A stretch of DNA of 6,889 nt from a bacterium (GTDB lineage: Bacteria; Desulfobacterota; Binatia; UBA12015), in assembly GCA_018970825.1 (NCBI GenBank), contig JAGWVP010000173.1, positions 1-6,889 on the forward strand, given 5' to 3'. The stretch's first letter is position 1; each line of letters opens with the position of its first letter. The translations under genes were made by a program, and so were the position numbers. The notes below the pieces were generated by a model that was given only the letters and a program-made list of their open reading frames with translations, was not told where the DNA came from and searched no databases. Below, piece after piece: positions 1 through 6,544 of the stretch.

Positions 1-350
1 GCGCGCGCGGCGGCGGCTCGGTCGTGAACGTGCTCAGCACCGCCGGGTTCGACGTGGTGCCGCCGATGCTCGCCTACGCGTGCGCGAAGCAGGCGCTGTG
101 GACCGCGACCCGCTTCCTCGCCCGCGAGCTCGCGCCCGCGATCCGCGTGAACGCGGTCTGCCCGGGGACGGTGAACGAGGGCGGCGAGCTCAAGGTGCCG
201 ACCTGGGAGAGGCTGCTCCCGCTGAACGCGATCCCGCGCGTGGGGCTCCCCGAGGAGGTGGCCGGTGCGGTCCTCTTCCTCGCCTCCGAGGCCTCCAGCT
301 ACACGACCGGGCAGGTCGTGTTCTGCGACGGCGGGCGGGTCTCGACGTGA
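1..350 (+). CDS. Short-chain dehydrogenase/reductase (SDR), C-terminal part
   Basis: This is the 3' end of a gene whose start lies upstream of the window; the first full codon is at base 3 and 115 residues are visible. It is a classical Rossmann-fold SDR, an NAD(P)-dependent oxidoreductase of the cytoplasm. The visible part carries the catalytic Ser (fragment residue 12, in NVLSTAG) and the YxxxK motif (Tyr25, Lys29, YACAK), with the 13-residue Ser-to-Tyr spacing usual for the family. It is followed by the RVNAVCPGTV segment (PG motif after the active site) and the standard SDR C-terminus, SYTTGQVVFCDGG. The C-terminal signature is that of the FabG-like subgroup, but the substrate cannot be read from it. 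The next gene, a glycosyltransferase, begins 16 nt after the TGA, so the two are probably co-transcribed. The role may be in making or modifying a sugar or acyl precursor of a surface glycan (inference from neighbours). The cofactor-binding half is not in the window. Confidence 0.9.
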   Translation, partial: ARGGGSVVNVLSTAGFDVVPPMLAYACAKQALWTATRFLARELAPAIRVNAVCPGTVNEGGELKVPTWERLLPLNAIPRVGLPEEVAGAVLFLASEASSYTTGQVVFCDGGRVST

Positions 351-366
351 AGGCCGGGCGCGCGCG

Positions 367-1608
367 ATGAGCGCCCCGGGAGGACGCCCCGCGCACATCC
401 TCGCGGTGAGCGAGGCGCCGATCCCGTCGGCGGTGCTCGGCGTGCACGCGCCCTTCGAGCACCTCGGTCGCACGACCGGGCGCTGCGAGCTCCGCACCGC
501 GTCCTCGATCGACCTCGACCCCGCCGACGTCGCCTGGGCCGACTCGATCGTGCTCGTGCGCGGCGCGTCGCCGGCCGAGCGCAGGCTGCTCGACGAGGGC
601 CGGCGCCTGGGGCGGCTCGTCGCCACCTACATGGACGACGACCTGGAACGCGTGCCCGGGGAGGCGCGCAGCGGCTACTTCTTCACCTCGCCGACCGTGC
701 GCGCGAACGTCGCCGCGATCGTGCGCGACTCCGACCTGCTGCTCGTCACGAACGAGCGGCTCGGCGACGAGCTGTCGCGCCGGCACGGACGCCCGGCGAC
801 CCTGCTCCGCCAGCCGCGACCGGCGCGCATGGCTCGGGTAGGCATCCCGGGCGCGCACGGGCACGCAGCCCGCGGCCCGACCGACGGTGCGGCCGAGGTC
901 GGAGCGACGGGCGGGCGCGACGCGCCGGTGCGAATCGGGTTTCTCGGCAGCGTCGACCACGCGGGATTCGTCGAGCGCCTGCTCGGCGGGCCGATCGCGC
1001 GGATCGCGGCCGAGCGGGGCGACGCGGTCGAGTGGACGTTCTGCGGCGCGATCCCCGCCTTCGCCGGCTCGATCGGTGCGCGCCGCGAGCCCTTCGACCC
1101 GGACTTCGGCTCGTGGTGCCGCACCGCGGCCTCGCTGCGGCTCGACGTGGCACTCGCGCCGCTCGAGGACTCCGCGTTCCACGCCTGCAAGTACTTCAAC
1201 AAGTACCTCGAGTACGGCTCGCTCGGCGCGGCGGGGATCTACTCGGAGGTGCATCCGTTCGTCGACGCCGTGCGCGACGGCGAGACCGGGCTGCTCGTGC
1301 CGAATCGCCCCGGCGACTGGCTCGCCGCGATCGACTCGCTGGTCGACGACGCCGGCCTGCGACGTCGCGTCGCCGCCGCGGCCGCGGCCGACGTCGAGGC
1401 GCGCTTCTCGGAGCGGGCGCTCGAGGCCCCGTGGCTCGCGGGGCTCGCGCCGCTGCTCGACCACCGCGCCCCCTCGGCCGGCCCCCGCGAGGTGAGGCTG
1501 CCGCGCGGGAAGGCGCGATGGGCGCTCGACCGGCTCGCGGTCTACGGTCCCCTGCGCTTCGCCGAGCGACTGGCGGGGCGGCTCACGGGCAGGCTCCGCC
1601 CGGGATGA
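367..1608 (+). CDS. GT-B fold glycosyltransferase (GT4-like)
   Basis: A protein of 413 residues, predicted to be a cytoplasmic retaining glycosyltransferase of the group 1/GT4 type. An N-terminal Rossmann-like domain (about 9-150) includes VATYMDDDLERVP (86-97), like the Y-x-DDD segment seen in many polysaccharide-cluster glycosyltransferases. A poorly conserved Gly/Ala-rich linker (about 155-187) leads into the C-terminal nucleotide-sugar domain, which starts at VRIGFLGS (188-195). The family-typical donor-site region is FHACKYFNKYLEYGSLGAAG (271-290), followed by DGETGLLVPNRPGDW (304-318), the usual GxxGLLV element. A basic, amphipathic tail (about 375-413, many Arg) could hold the protein at the membrane. 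The ATG at 367 was chosen because the frame's earlier start at 265 would overlap the upstream SDR by 86 nt; the ribosome site is weak (GAAGG at 349-353, 13 nt away). Donor and acceptor sugars are unknown. Its place between two SDR genes and opposite a polysaccharide export operon supports a role in surface glycan assembly. Confidence 0.85.
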   Translation: MSAPGGRPAHILAVSEAPIPSAVLGVHAPFEHLGRTTGRCELRTASSIDLDPADVAWADSIVLVRGASPAERRLLDEGRRLGRLVATYMDDDLERVPGEARSGYFFTSPTVRANVAAIVRDSDLLLVTNERLGDELSRRHGRPATLLRQPRPARMARVGIPGAHGHAARGPTDGAAEVGATGGRDAPVRIGFLGSVDHAGFVERLLGGPIARIAAERGDAVEWTFCGAIPAFAGSIGARREPFDPDFGSWCRTAASLRLDVALAPLEDSAFHACKYFNKYLEYGSLGAAGIYSEVHPFVDAVRDGETGLLVPNRPGDWLAAIDSLVDDAGLRRRVAAAAAADVEARFSERALEAPWLAGLAPLLDHRAPSAGPREVRLPRGKARWALDRLAVYGPLRFAERLAGRLTGRLRPG

Positions 1609-1613
1609 GGAGG
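1607..1613 (+). promoter_or_regulatory. Ribosome binding site that fixes a GTG start
   Basis: GAGGAGG lies 8 nt before the GTG at 1622 and overlaps the TGA stop of the preceding glycosyltransferase (1606-1608). It is the strongest Shine-Dalgarno match on the plus strand here. It supports the GTG as the true start of the second SDR and suggests that ribosomes finishing the glycosyltransferase can re-initiate. Confidence 0.8.
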
Positions 1614-1621
1614 ACTTCGCC

Positions 1622-2434
1622 GTGTCGAACTTCGATCGTTGCGTCCTGACGGGCGCGGGGAGCGGCCTCGGCCGCGCGCTCGCGCTCCGGCTCGCCCGCC
1701 CGGGCGCGGTGCTGCTGCTCGCCGACCTCGATCGCGCGACCTGCGAGGAGACCGCGACCCTGGCCGAGCGAAAGGGGGCCGTGGCGCACGCGAGGGTGGT
1801 CGACGTCTCGGACGCCGGGCAGGTCGAGCGACTCGCGGCCGAGGCCGACGCCCTGCTCGACGGGCGGATCGACCTCGTCGTGAACAACGCGGGCGTCGCG
1901 GTGGCCGGGGCGGTCGGCGAGACGCCGCTCGAGGACTGGCGCTGGATCGTCGGCGCGAACCTCTTCGGGGTCGTCCACGGCTGCCACTTCTTCGTGCCGC
2001 GGCTCGTCGCCCGCGGTCGCGGCGCGGTCCTGAACGTCGCCTCGATGGCCGGGCTCGTGAGCGTGCCGACGATGGGCGCCTACAACGCGACCAAGGCCGC
2101 GGTCGTGGCGCTCAGCGAGACGCTCGCAGCCGAGGTCGGATCGAAGGGCGTGGCGGTCACGGTGCTCTGCCCGTCCTTCTTCGACACCCACCTGCTCGAC
2201 CGCGGGCGCTTCGCGTCCCCGGACCTCGAGCGCGCGGGGCGCGTCGCCTTCGCGCGCGCTCGGATGGGCGCCGACGACGTCGCGGCCGTCGCCCTGCGCG
2301 ACGTCGCCGCAGGCCGCCTGCACAGCGTGCCGATGCTGGATGGACGCCTCGCCTGGATCGCGAAGCGCGTGGCGCCCGGCCTGTTCACGCGCGTGCTCGC
2401 GAACCCGCGCGTCCAGGCACTCGCCCGGGGTTGA
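1622..2434 (+). CDS. Classical SDR family oxidoreductase
   Basis: A complete 270-residue NAD(P)-dependent oxidoreductase with every classical SDR mark: the cofactor loop TGAGSGLG (10-17), Asp36 at the end of the second strand (ADLD, which usually favours NAD(H) over NADP(H)), DVSD (62-65), NNAG (89-92), and the catalytic tetrad Asn114, Ser142, Tyr155 and Lys159 (YNATK). The PS motif in LCPSFFDTHLLD follows the active site. The C-terminus does not end in the FabG-like GxxxxVDGG signature of the SDR upstream. It carries an extra basic/hydrophobic tail (about 240-270, RLAWIAKRVAPGLFTRVL) that might be a lid or membrane-contact helix. The GTG start is set by GAGGAGG 8 nt upstream. It is the last gene of the plus-strand operon, and its convergent neighbour ends 93 bp away. 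The substrate is unknown; lipid-type or xenobiotic SDRs have similar tails, so a role in glycan synthesis rests on context only. Confidence 0.92.
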   Translation: MSNFDRCVLTGAGSGLGRALALRLARPGAVLLLADLDRATCEETATLAERKGAVAHARVVDVSDAGQVERLAAEADALLDGRIDLVVNNAGVAVAGAVGETPLEDWRWIVGANLFGVVHGCHFFVPRLVARGRGAVLNVASMAGLVSVPTMGAYNATKAAVVALSETLAAEVGSKGVAVTVLCPSFFDTHLLDRGRFASPDLERAGRVAFARARMGADDVAAVALRDVAAGRLHSVPMLDGRLAWIAKRVAPGLFTRVLANPRVQALARG

Positions 2435-2452
2435 TCCCGCGCGGACCCGGGA
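2435..2452. repeat. Short inverted repeat after the SDR stop
   Basis: TCCCG (2435-2439) and CGGGA (2448-2452) can form a 5-bp stem with an 8-nt loop immediately after the TGA of the second SDR. In DNA this GC-rich such a short repeat arises often by chance, so any function is doubtful. Confidence 0.3.
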
Positions 2453-2472
2453 CGGGGCGCGTCGGCGACGGC

Positions 2473-2493
2473 GCCGGCCTCGCGAACGCCGGC
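2473..2493. repeat. GCCGGC inverted repeat in the convergent gap
   Basis: Two copies of the self-complementary hexamer GCCGGC (2473-2478 and 2488-2493) can pair across a 9-nt loop. It lies just before, and shares one base (2493) with, the stronger stem at 2493-2518, so the two could be alternative or adjoining hairpins between the converging operons. By itself the match is weak. Confidence 0.3.
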
Positions 2494-2518
2494 CGGGCGG
2501 CGCACGCCACCCGCCCGG
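2493..2518. terminator. Putative bidirectional terminator hairpin
   Basis: CCGGGCGG (2493-2500) and CCGCCCGG (2511-2518) form a perfect 8-bp, all-G/C stem with a 10-nt loop. It lies 59 bp past the stop of the plus-strand SDR and 10 bp past the stop of the minus-strand ATPase, where two operons converge. Neither side has a run of T, so it is not a textbook intrinsic terminator; high-GC bacteria often use such stems without a U-tract or rely on Rho. The remainder of the 93-bp gap shows no other feature beyond two weaker repeats. Confidence 0.45.
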
Positions 2519-2527
2519 GAGTTCGCC

Positions 2528-3253
2528 TCAGCCGGCGAACTCCGAGTAGGCCGCGATCACGTCGTCGACCGGCCCGTCCATCCGGAGCCGCCCCTGGTCG
2601 AGCCAGAGAGCGCGGCGACACATCTGCCGCACGGTGTCCATCGAGTGGCTCACGAGCACGAGGATCGAGGCGCGGTCGACCATGTCGGCGAGCCGTCGCT
2701 GCGCCTTCTCCTGGAAGCGCATGTCGCCCGAGGCGATCACCTCGTCGAGCAGCAGCACGTCGGGCGAGATCGCGGTCGAGACCGCGAAGCCGAGCCGGAC
2801 GAACATGCCCATCGAGTAGGTCTTCACGGGCCGGTCGAGCGCGTCGCCGAGCTCGGTGAAGTCCGCGATGTCGCGCATGCGGTCGCGGATCTCGGAGGCC
2901 GAGAGCCCGAGGAGCAGTCCGCGCGTGCGGATGTTGTCCCAGCCGGTCGCCTCCATCTCGAAGCCGGTCGCGAGCTCGAACAGGCAGGCGACGTCGCCCT
3001 CGACGACGACCGACCCCTGCGTGGGCGCGTAGATCCCGCACATGACCTTGAGCAGCGTCGTCTTGCCGGCGCCGTTCAGCCCGATGATGCCGACCCGGTC
3101 GCCGGGCGGCACGAGCAGCTCGAGGTCGTGCAGGGCGGTGACCGCGCCCGCCTCGTGGACCGCAGCGCCGCCCCGCAGGCGATTCAGCCGTTCGCGGATG
3201 CTGCGCGCGCGCGGCGGCGGGAAGGTCAGGGTGACGTCGCGCAGCTCGATCAC
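2528..3253 (-). CDS. Polysaccharide ABC exporter ATPase, short Wzt type
   Basis: A 241-residue nucleotide-binding subunit that should power export of a lipid-linked glycan through the permease encoded just upstream. Visible motifs are Walker A GLNGAGKT (58-65), the degenerate signature YSMGM (146-150) typical of Wzt/KpsT/TagH ATPases rather than LSGGQ, Walker B VLLLDE (166-171) followed by the D-loop region SGD (175-177), and the switch His203 (SHS). The segment LFELATGFEMEATGWDN (91-107) matches the family's characteristic E-L-G-x-G-F-x-x-x-x-T-G-x-x-N pattern, with Ala-Thr in place of Gly-x. It ends soon after the ATPase fold, so it lacks the C-terminal carbohydrate-binding domain present in the other ATPase of this operon. 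The GTG start at 3253 was chosen because GGGAGG lies 7 nt before it and because the longer open frame upstream is not protein-like. It is the last gene of the minus-strand operon, 55 nt after the permease. The exported polymer is unknown. Confidence 0.93.
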   Translation of the reverse strand: MIELRDVTLTFPPPRARSIRERLNRLRGGAAVHEAGAVTALHDLELLVPPGDRVGIIGLNGAGKTTLLKVMCGIYAPTQGSVVVEGDVACLFELATGFEMEATGWDNIRTRGLLLGLSASEIRDRMRDIADFTELGDALDRPVKTYSMGMFVRLGFAVSTAISPDVLLLDEVIASGDMRFQEKAQRRLADMVDRASILVLVSHSMDTVRQMCRRALWLDQGRLRMDGPVDDVIAAYSEFAG

Positions 3254-3260
3254 GGCCGCG

Positions 3261-3266
3261 CCTCCC
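3261..3266 (-). promoter_or_regulatory. Ribosome binding site of the short ATPase
   Basis: On the minus strand GGGAGG stands 7 nt before the GTG at 3253, inside the only sizeable gap (55 nt) of this otherwise overlapping operon. It decides the GTG start and gives this gene its own initiation site, in contrast to the overlapping genes upstream. Confidence 0.75.
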
Positions 3267-3308
3267 GGGTGCCCGCGCGCGTGGTGCGGGAAACGTCCGT
3301 CGCAGGCG

Positions 3309-4178
3309 TCACAGCCAGAACACCAGGCGGCGGCGCACGAAGCGCAGGCCGACGAACGCGAGCCCCAGCAGGAGCACGAGCGAGAGGGCGACCGCGACGT
3401 AGTGCTCGACCGGCGGGCGGTTCCCGAACAGGAGCGGCACCTGGACGATGATGAGCAGGTGGTAGAGCGGGTTCCAGGTGAGCAGCGGCTGGAGCCCGTG
3501 GGCGACGAGCAGGCTCGACGGGAACATGATCGGCGTCGCATAGAAGAGCGCCTGCACGGCGACCGTCTGGATGTAGCTCAGGTCGCGCATCCAGGTGTTC
3601 GCGATCCCCGAGATCGTGGCGAGGGCGACTCCGAAGAAGAACCAGGCCGCGAGTCCGGGCAGCACCCACGCCCAGCCGGGCGTCGGGCGTCCGCCGAACA
3701 GGAACACCACCAGCACGACCGCGAGGAGACCGAGCAGGAGGGTGACGAACGCCGCCATGACCATCCGCAGCGGGTAGGCGAGCAGCGGCACCCGCGCGAT
3801 CTGCTTGATGTAGCCCTCGGCCGCGATGAACGAGATCGCCCCGCCGTCGAGGCAGGCGACGAAGAACGCCCAGAACGTGAGGTTCAGGAAGAGGTAGGGC
3901 AGGAAGGTCTTCAGCTCGACCTGGAAGAGCTTGCCGAACACGGTTCCGATGATCGCCGCCATGCAGAGCGGCGACAGGATCGCCCACAGCATGCCGAGCA
4001 TGGTCGAGGTGTAGCGGCGAAGCAGGTCGAGCCGCGCGAGCTGCCAGGCGATCGAGAAGGCGTGCAGGTGGGCCTGGCGCTGGCCGAGGCGCGCGAGCAC
4101 GCCGCCGCGCGCCGTGCCGGCCGCCCTCTCGGCAGCCGGGGCGACCGGGGCCGCGGTGGTCGCGCCGGGCTCGCTCAC
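3309..4178 (-). CDS. ABC-2 type polysaccharide exporter permease (Wzm-like)
   Basis: A 289-residue inner-membrane protein, the channel-forming partner of the short ATPase encoded next. After an Ala/Pro-rich N-terminus (2-27) come an amphipathic helix and the family motif RRYTSTMLGMLWAILSPL (54-71), the counterpart of R-Y-x-x-S-x-L-G-x-x-W in Wzm, KpsM and TagG. About six membrane segments can be placed near 63-82, 95-115, 138-161, 170-192, 202-224 and 261-281. The interior holds WMRDLSYIQTVAVQALFYATPIMFP (in part, 196-220), a conserved block of ABC-2 exporters, then WNPLYHL (235-241). The protein ends in the basic RRR cluster 282-284. The GTG at 4178 overlaps the TGA of the upstream glycosyltransferase by GTGA; in-frame GTG codons at 4187 and 4100 are alternatives, the latter trimming the Ala-rich end. 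It should move a lipid-linked glycan from cytoplasm to periplasm. Which glycan is not visible. Confidence 0.92.
   Translation of the reverse strand: MSEPGATTAAPVAPAAERAAGTARGGVLARLGQRQAHLHAFSIAWQLARLDLLRRYTSTMLGMLWAILSPLCMAAIIGTVFGKLFQVELKTFLPYLFLNLTFWAFFVACLDGGAISFIAAEGYIKQIARVPLLAYPLRMVMAAFVTLLLGLLAVVLVVFLFGGRPTPGWAWVLPGLAAWFFFGVALATISGIANTWMRDLSYIQTVAVQALFYATPIMFPSSLLVAHGLQPLLTWNPLYHLLIIVQVPLLFGNRPPVEHYVAVALSLVLLLGLAFVGLRFVRRRLVFWL
4175..4178 (-). promoter_or_regulatory. GTGA stop/start overlap, glycosyltransferase to permease
   Basis: On the minus strand the GTG start of the permease and the TGA stop of the family-2 glycosyltransferase share bases in GTGA. No good Shine-Dalgarno sequence precedes the start, so translation of the permease probably depends on ribosomes that have just finished the glycosyltransferase. 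Confidence 0.65.
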
Positions 4179-5182
4179 GCGAACCACCGCGCGATCTCGT
4201 CGCCGGAGCGGCGCCGCCGCGCCTGGATCGTCGCCCGCTGCGCGCGCGCGCGCGGCCACAGTCGCGCCAGGTCGGCGAACGCCGGCAGCGAGGACCACTC
4301 GTTGGCGAGGCAGCCGCCGACGACCGCCGCGTCGCGCAGCAGCCCGCGCATCCCGCAGCGCTTCCAGGTGGCCGCGTCGGCGTTCTTGATCCGCATGAGG
4401 AACCGGTTCTTCACCGAGTGCCGGTTCAGCACGGCCGGGACCTCGCGACGCCGTTCCGGGAGCACCGAACGCACGTGGTAGCCGACGGCTCCCGGCAGGT
4501 AAAGGCAGCCCCATCCGAGCAGTTGCGCGCGCCACGCGACGTCGGCGTCTTCGCGGTAGGCGAAGAACGCCTCGTCGAAGAACTCGCCGTCGACCGACAC
4601 GTCCTCGATCATCGCGCGACGGTAGAGTGCCGCGGCGGCGGTCGCGCCGAAGACTTCCTCCTCGCGCTCCCACTGGCCCCGGTCGACTTCGCCCGAGCCG
4701 CGGTCGAGGTGGCGGAAGTCGCGCCGGAAGACGATGCCGGTCGAGTCGATCGTCGGCGGGTCCGGCCGGCGCAGGTCGGGCCGGAGGCGGCGGAGCTTGC
4801 CGCAGAGCGTGCCGATGCCGCCCGGTCGGCCCGGCCCCGCGGCCGGCGCACCGTCGACCGCGGCCGCGCGGGCCGCGAGCCGCGCGAGGAAGTCCGGCTC
4901 GAGCACCACGTCGGGGTTGAGCGTCAGCACCCACTCGCCGCGCGTCGCGCGGATCGCGCGGTTCTGCCCGCCGGCGAAGCCGGAGTTCGACGGCGAACGC
5001 TCGAGAAGCGTGACCGCGGGATGGGCGGACGCGATCGTCGCGCTCTCGTCTCCGGACGCGTTGTCGAGCACGACCACGTCGATCGGCGGCGACGACTGTG
5101 CGGCGACGGAATCCAGGCAGGAAGGCAGCCAGCGCGCGCTGTTCCAGGCGACGATCGCGACCGAGATCGCGGGCGGGCTCAC
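4175..5182 (-). CDS. Family 2 glycosyltransferase, rhamnosyltransferase-like
   Basis: A 335-residue GT-A-fold enzyme that should add a sugar from a nucleotide donor to a growing lipid-linked glycan at the cytoplasmic face. The GT2 domain starts with ISVAIVAWNS (6-15), then DVVVLDNASGDES (35-47), NSGFAGGQNRAI (66-77) and LTLNPDVVLEPDF (86-98), with Asp91 in the metal/UDP-binding position. The acceptor half has STGIVFRRDFRHLDRG (147-162), EEVFGATAAAALYRR (175-189) and the catalytic-base region EDAD (211-214), followed by the WRAQLLGWGCLYLPGAVGYH stretch (217-236). This layout is that of WbbL/RfbF-like enzymes, many of which transfer rhamnose; donor identity is inferred. Residues 110-124 are a Gly/Pro/Ala-rich stretch where relatives have a short strand. 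The C-terminal 40 residues are Arg-rich. It has no strong membrane helix. The GTG start at 5182 overlaps the upstream TGA by GTGA, and the gene sits between the two ABC exporters. Confidence 0.9.
   Translation of the reverse strand: MSPPAISVAIVAWNSARWLPSCLDSVAAQSSPPIDVVVLDNASGDESATIASAHPAVTLLERSPSNSGFAGGQNRAIRATRGEWVLTLNPDVVLEPDFLARLAARAAAVDGAPAAGPGRPGGIGTLCGKLRRLRPDLRRPDPPTIDSTGIVFRRDFRHLDRGSGEVDRGQWEREEEVFGATAAAALYRRAMIEDVSVDGEFFDEAFFAYREDADVAWRAQLLGWGCLYLPGAVGYHVRSVLPERRREVPAVLNRHSVKNRFLMRIKNADAATWKRCGMRGLLRDAAVVGGCLANEWSSLPAFADLARLWPRARAQRATIQARRRRSGDEIARWFA
5179..5182 (-). promoter_or_regulatory. GTGA stop/start overlap, long ATPase to glycosyltransferase
   Basis: The TGA of the long Wzt-type ATPase and the GTG of the glycosyltransferase share bases in GTGA on the minus strand. 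The next junction downstream (4175-4178) has the same arrangement, also followed by AGC (Ser). This suggests coupled translation and roughly balanced amounts of the products. Confidence 0.65.
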
Positions 5183-6540
5183 GTCCGGTCCCCCGGCTCG
5201 CCGCCGGGTCCGGGCTCGTCGCCGTTGGCGGGCGCGGCGCCGGAAGCCCGGGCCGCGTCGCGCGACGGCGCGGCCCCGTCCGCCGCCGCCGTGCCCGCGA
5301 ACAGGATCTGCGGCACGAACTGCGCCCGGACCGGCAGCGACACGACGCCGGTGAAGTCGGGCTCGTCGCCCTTCACGACCTGGAACACGATCGCGCGGTC
5401 CCACCAGTCGTAGTTCGCCTCGACGTGCGCCCGGTGCGCATGCAGCGCAAGCGTGATCGAGTAGGTCCCGACGCCGAGGTGGAGCGGCAGGCCGAACTCG
5501 ACGAGGTTGCCGCTCGCCGCGGGACGAAGGCCGTAGGGAGGCGGGGTTCCGAGCGCCCAGGTGTTCGTGCCGAACACGTCGTTCCCGAGGCGGTCGCGCA
5601 GCAGGAAGCCCACCGTCGGCCACTTCGAGATCCGCTCGGCGGCGAACGAACAGGAGATCCGCGCGTGCTCGCCGGAGCGGAAGACCCGCCGCGGCGCGCC
5701 GTCGGACCCGTGGAGCTCGACGCTTTCGAAGCTCGCCTTGCGGTTCCCCGAGCGCGTCTGCACGCCGCGCGCGCTCTCGAACTGCTCGACGAGCGTGCCC
5801 GCCTCCTTCTTCGCGATCATCGCGTTGTACCAGTCGAAGACCGCGTCGGGCGCGCCGTCGCGCATGACGCGACCGGCGTCGAGCAGGATCGCGCGGTCGC
5901 ACAGCGCCTTCACCGCCCCGGGATCGTGGGTGACGAAGAGCAGCGTCGTCCCCTCCTCGCGGAAGGATCGGATCCGCGCCATCGACTTGTGCTGGAAGTA
6001 GGCGTCGCCGACCGAGAGCGCCTCGTCGACGACCAGCACGTCCGGCCGCACGCAGGTCGCGACCGCGAACGCGAGCCGCACCTGCATGCCGGTCGAGTAG
6101 GTCCGCACCGGCTGCTCCATGTGCTCGCCGAGCTCGGAGAACTCGCGGATCCACGGCAGGGCCCGGTCGATCTCCTCGCGGGAGAGACCCATGAGCTGGC
6201 AGGAGAGGCTCGCGTTCTGCCAGCCGTCGAACTCCGGGTGCATGCCGAGCCCGAGCTCGAGCAGCGCCGAGATCCGGCCGCCGCACTCGAAGGATCCCTC
6301 GGTCGGGAGCGTCGTGCCGGTCAGGATCCGCAGCAGCGTGCTCTTGCCCGCGCCGTTCAGGCCGATGATGCCGACCGCCTCGCCGGGTGCGACCTTGAAA
6401 CTCACGTCGCGCACCGCCCACGACTCGCGGTGGTTGCGCGCGAGCCCGCCGGTCAGCCACTCGGCGAGCTTCGCCCGCCGCGACGGGTGGATCTTGTAGG
6501 CCTTGCCGATCCCCCGGACCTCGATCGCTCCCGGCTCCAT
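5179..6540 (-). CDS. wzt: Polysaccharide ABC exporter ATPase with C-terminal glycan-binding domain (Wzt)
   Basis: A 453-residue, two-domain ATPase of an O-antigen/polysaccharide exporter. The N-terminal ATPase domain (1-about 245) has Walker A GLNGAGKS (60-67), LLELGLGMHPEFDGWQN (93-109), the signature YSTGM (148-152), Walker B VLVVDE (168-173), SVGD (176-179) and the switch His205 (THD). The second domain (about 265-425) matches the Wzt C-terminal beta-sandwich: strand-like blocks such as ASFESVEL (269-276), GEHARISCSF, FGTNTW and the aromatic YDWWDRAIVFQV. In characterised Wzt proteins (for example E. coli O9a) this domain recognises the finished non-reducing end of the glycan and so sets substrate specificity. 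The last 30 or so residues are a Gly/Ala/Pro/Asp-rich, probably disordered tail not usual for the family. The ATG at 6540 is 4 nt after the permease stop, giving the classic wzm-wzt order. The symbol names the family, not a proven orthologue. Confidence 0.93.
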   Translation of the reverse strand: MEPGAIEVRGIGKAYKIHPSRRAKLAEWLTGGLARNHRESWAVRDVSFKVAPGEAVGIIGLNGAGKSTLLRILTGTTLPTEGSFECGGRISALLELGLGMHPEFDGWQNASLSCQLMGLSREEIDRALPWIREFSELGEHMEQPVRTYSTGMQVRLAFAVATCVRPDVLVVDEALSVGDAYFQHKSMARIRSFREEGTTLLFVTHDPGAVKALCDRAILLDAGRVMRDGAPDAVFDWYNAMIAKKEAGTLVEQFESARGVQTRSGNRKASFESVELHGSDGAPRRVFRSGEHARISCSFAAERISKWPTVGFLLRDRLGNDVFGTNTWALGTPPPYGLRPAASGNLVEFGLPLHLGVGTYSITLALHAHRAHVEANYDWWDRAIVFQVVKGDEPDFTGVVSLPVRAQFVPQILFAGTAAADGAAPSRDAARASGAAPANGDEPGPGGEPGDRT

Positions 6541-6544
6541 CGGC

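Noticed and set aside
190..1887. A 565-residue open frame on the minus strand, antisense to the glycosyltransferase and the SDRs
   Set aside because: It is rich in Arg, Ala, Gly and Pro with no family motif, and it lies opposite two genes with clear motifs. Long open antisense frames are expected when third positions are nearly all G or C.
3254..3541. A longer N-terminus for the short ATPase, extending the frame to 3541
   Set aside because: The added 96 residues are Ser/Arg/Cys-rich and overlap the permease in another frame; the GTG at 3253 has a strong ribosome site at the right distance.
3042..4481. A 479-residue open frame on the plus strand, antisense to the permease and the ATPase
   Set aside because: It has a highly charged Arg/Glu/Asp/His composition without domains and is the complement of recognisable exporter genes.
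4179..4934. A longer N-terminus for permease B, extending the frame to 4934
   Set aside because: The extra 252 residues are the shifted-frame shadow of the GT2 gene. The GTG in the GTGA overlap gives the normal permease length of 289 residues.
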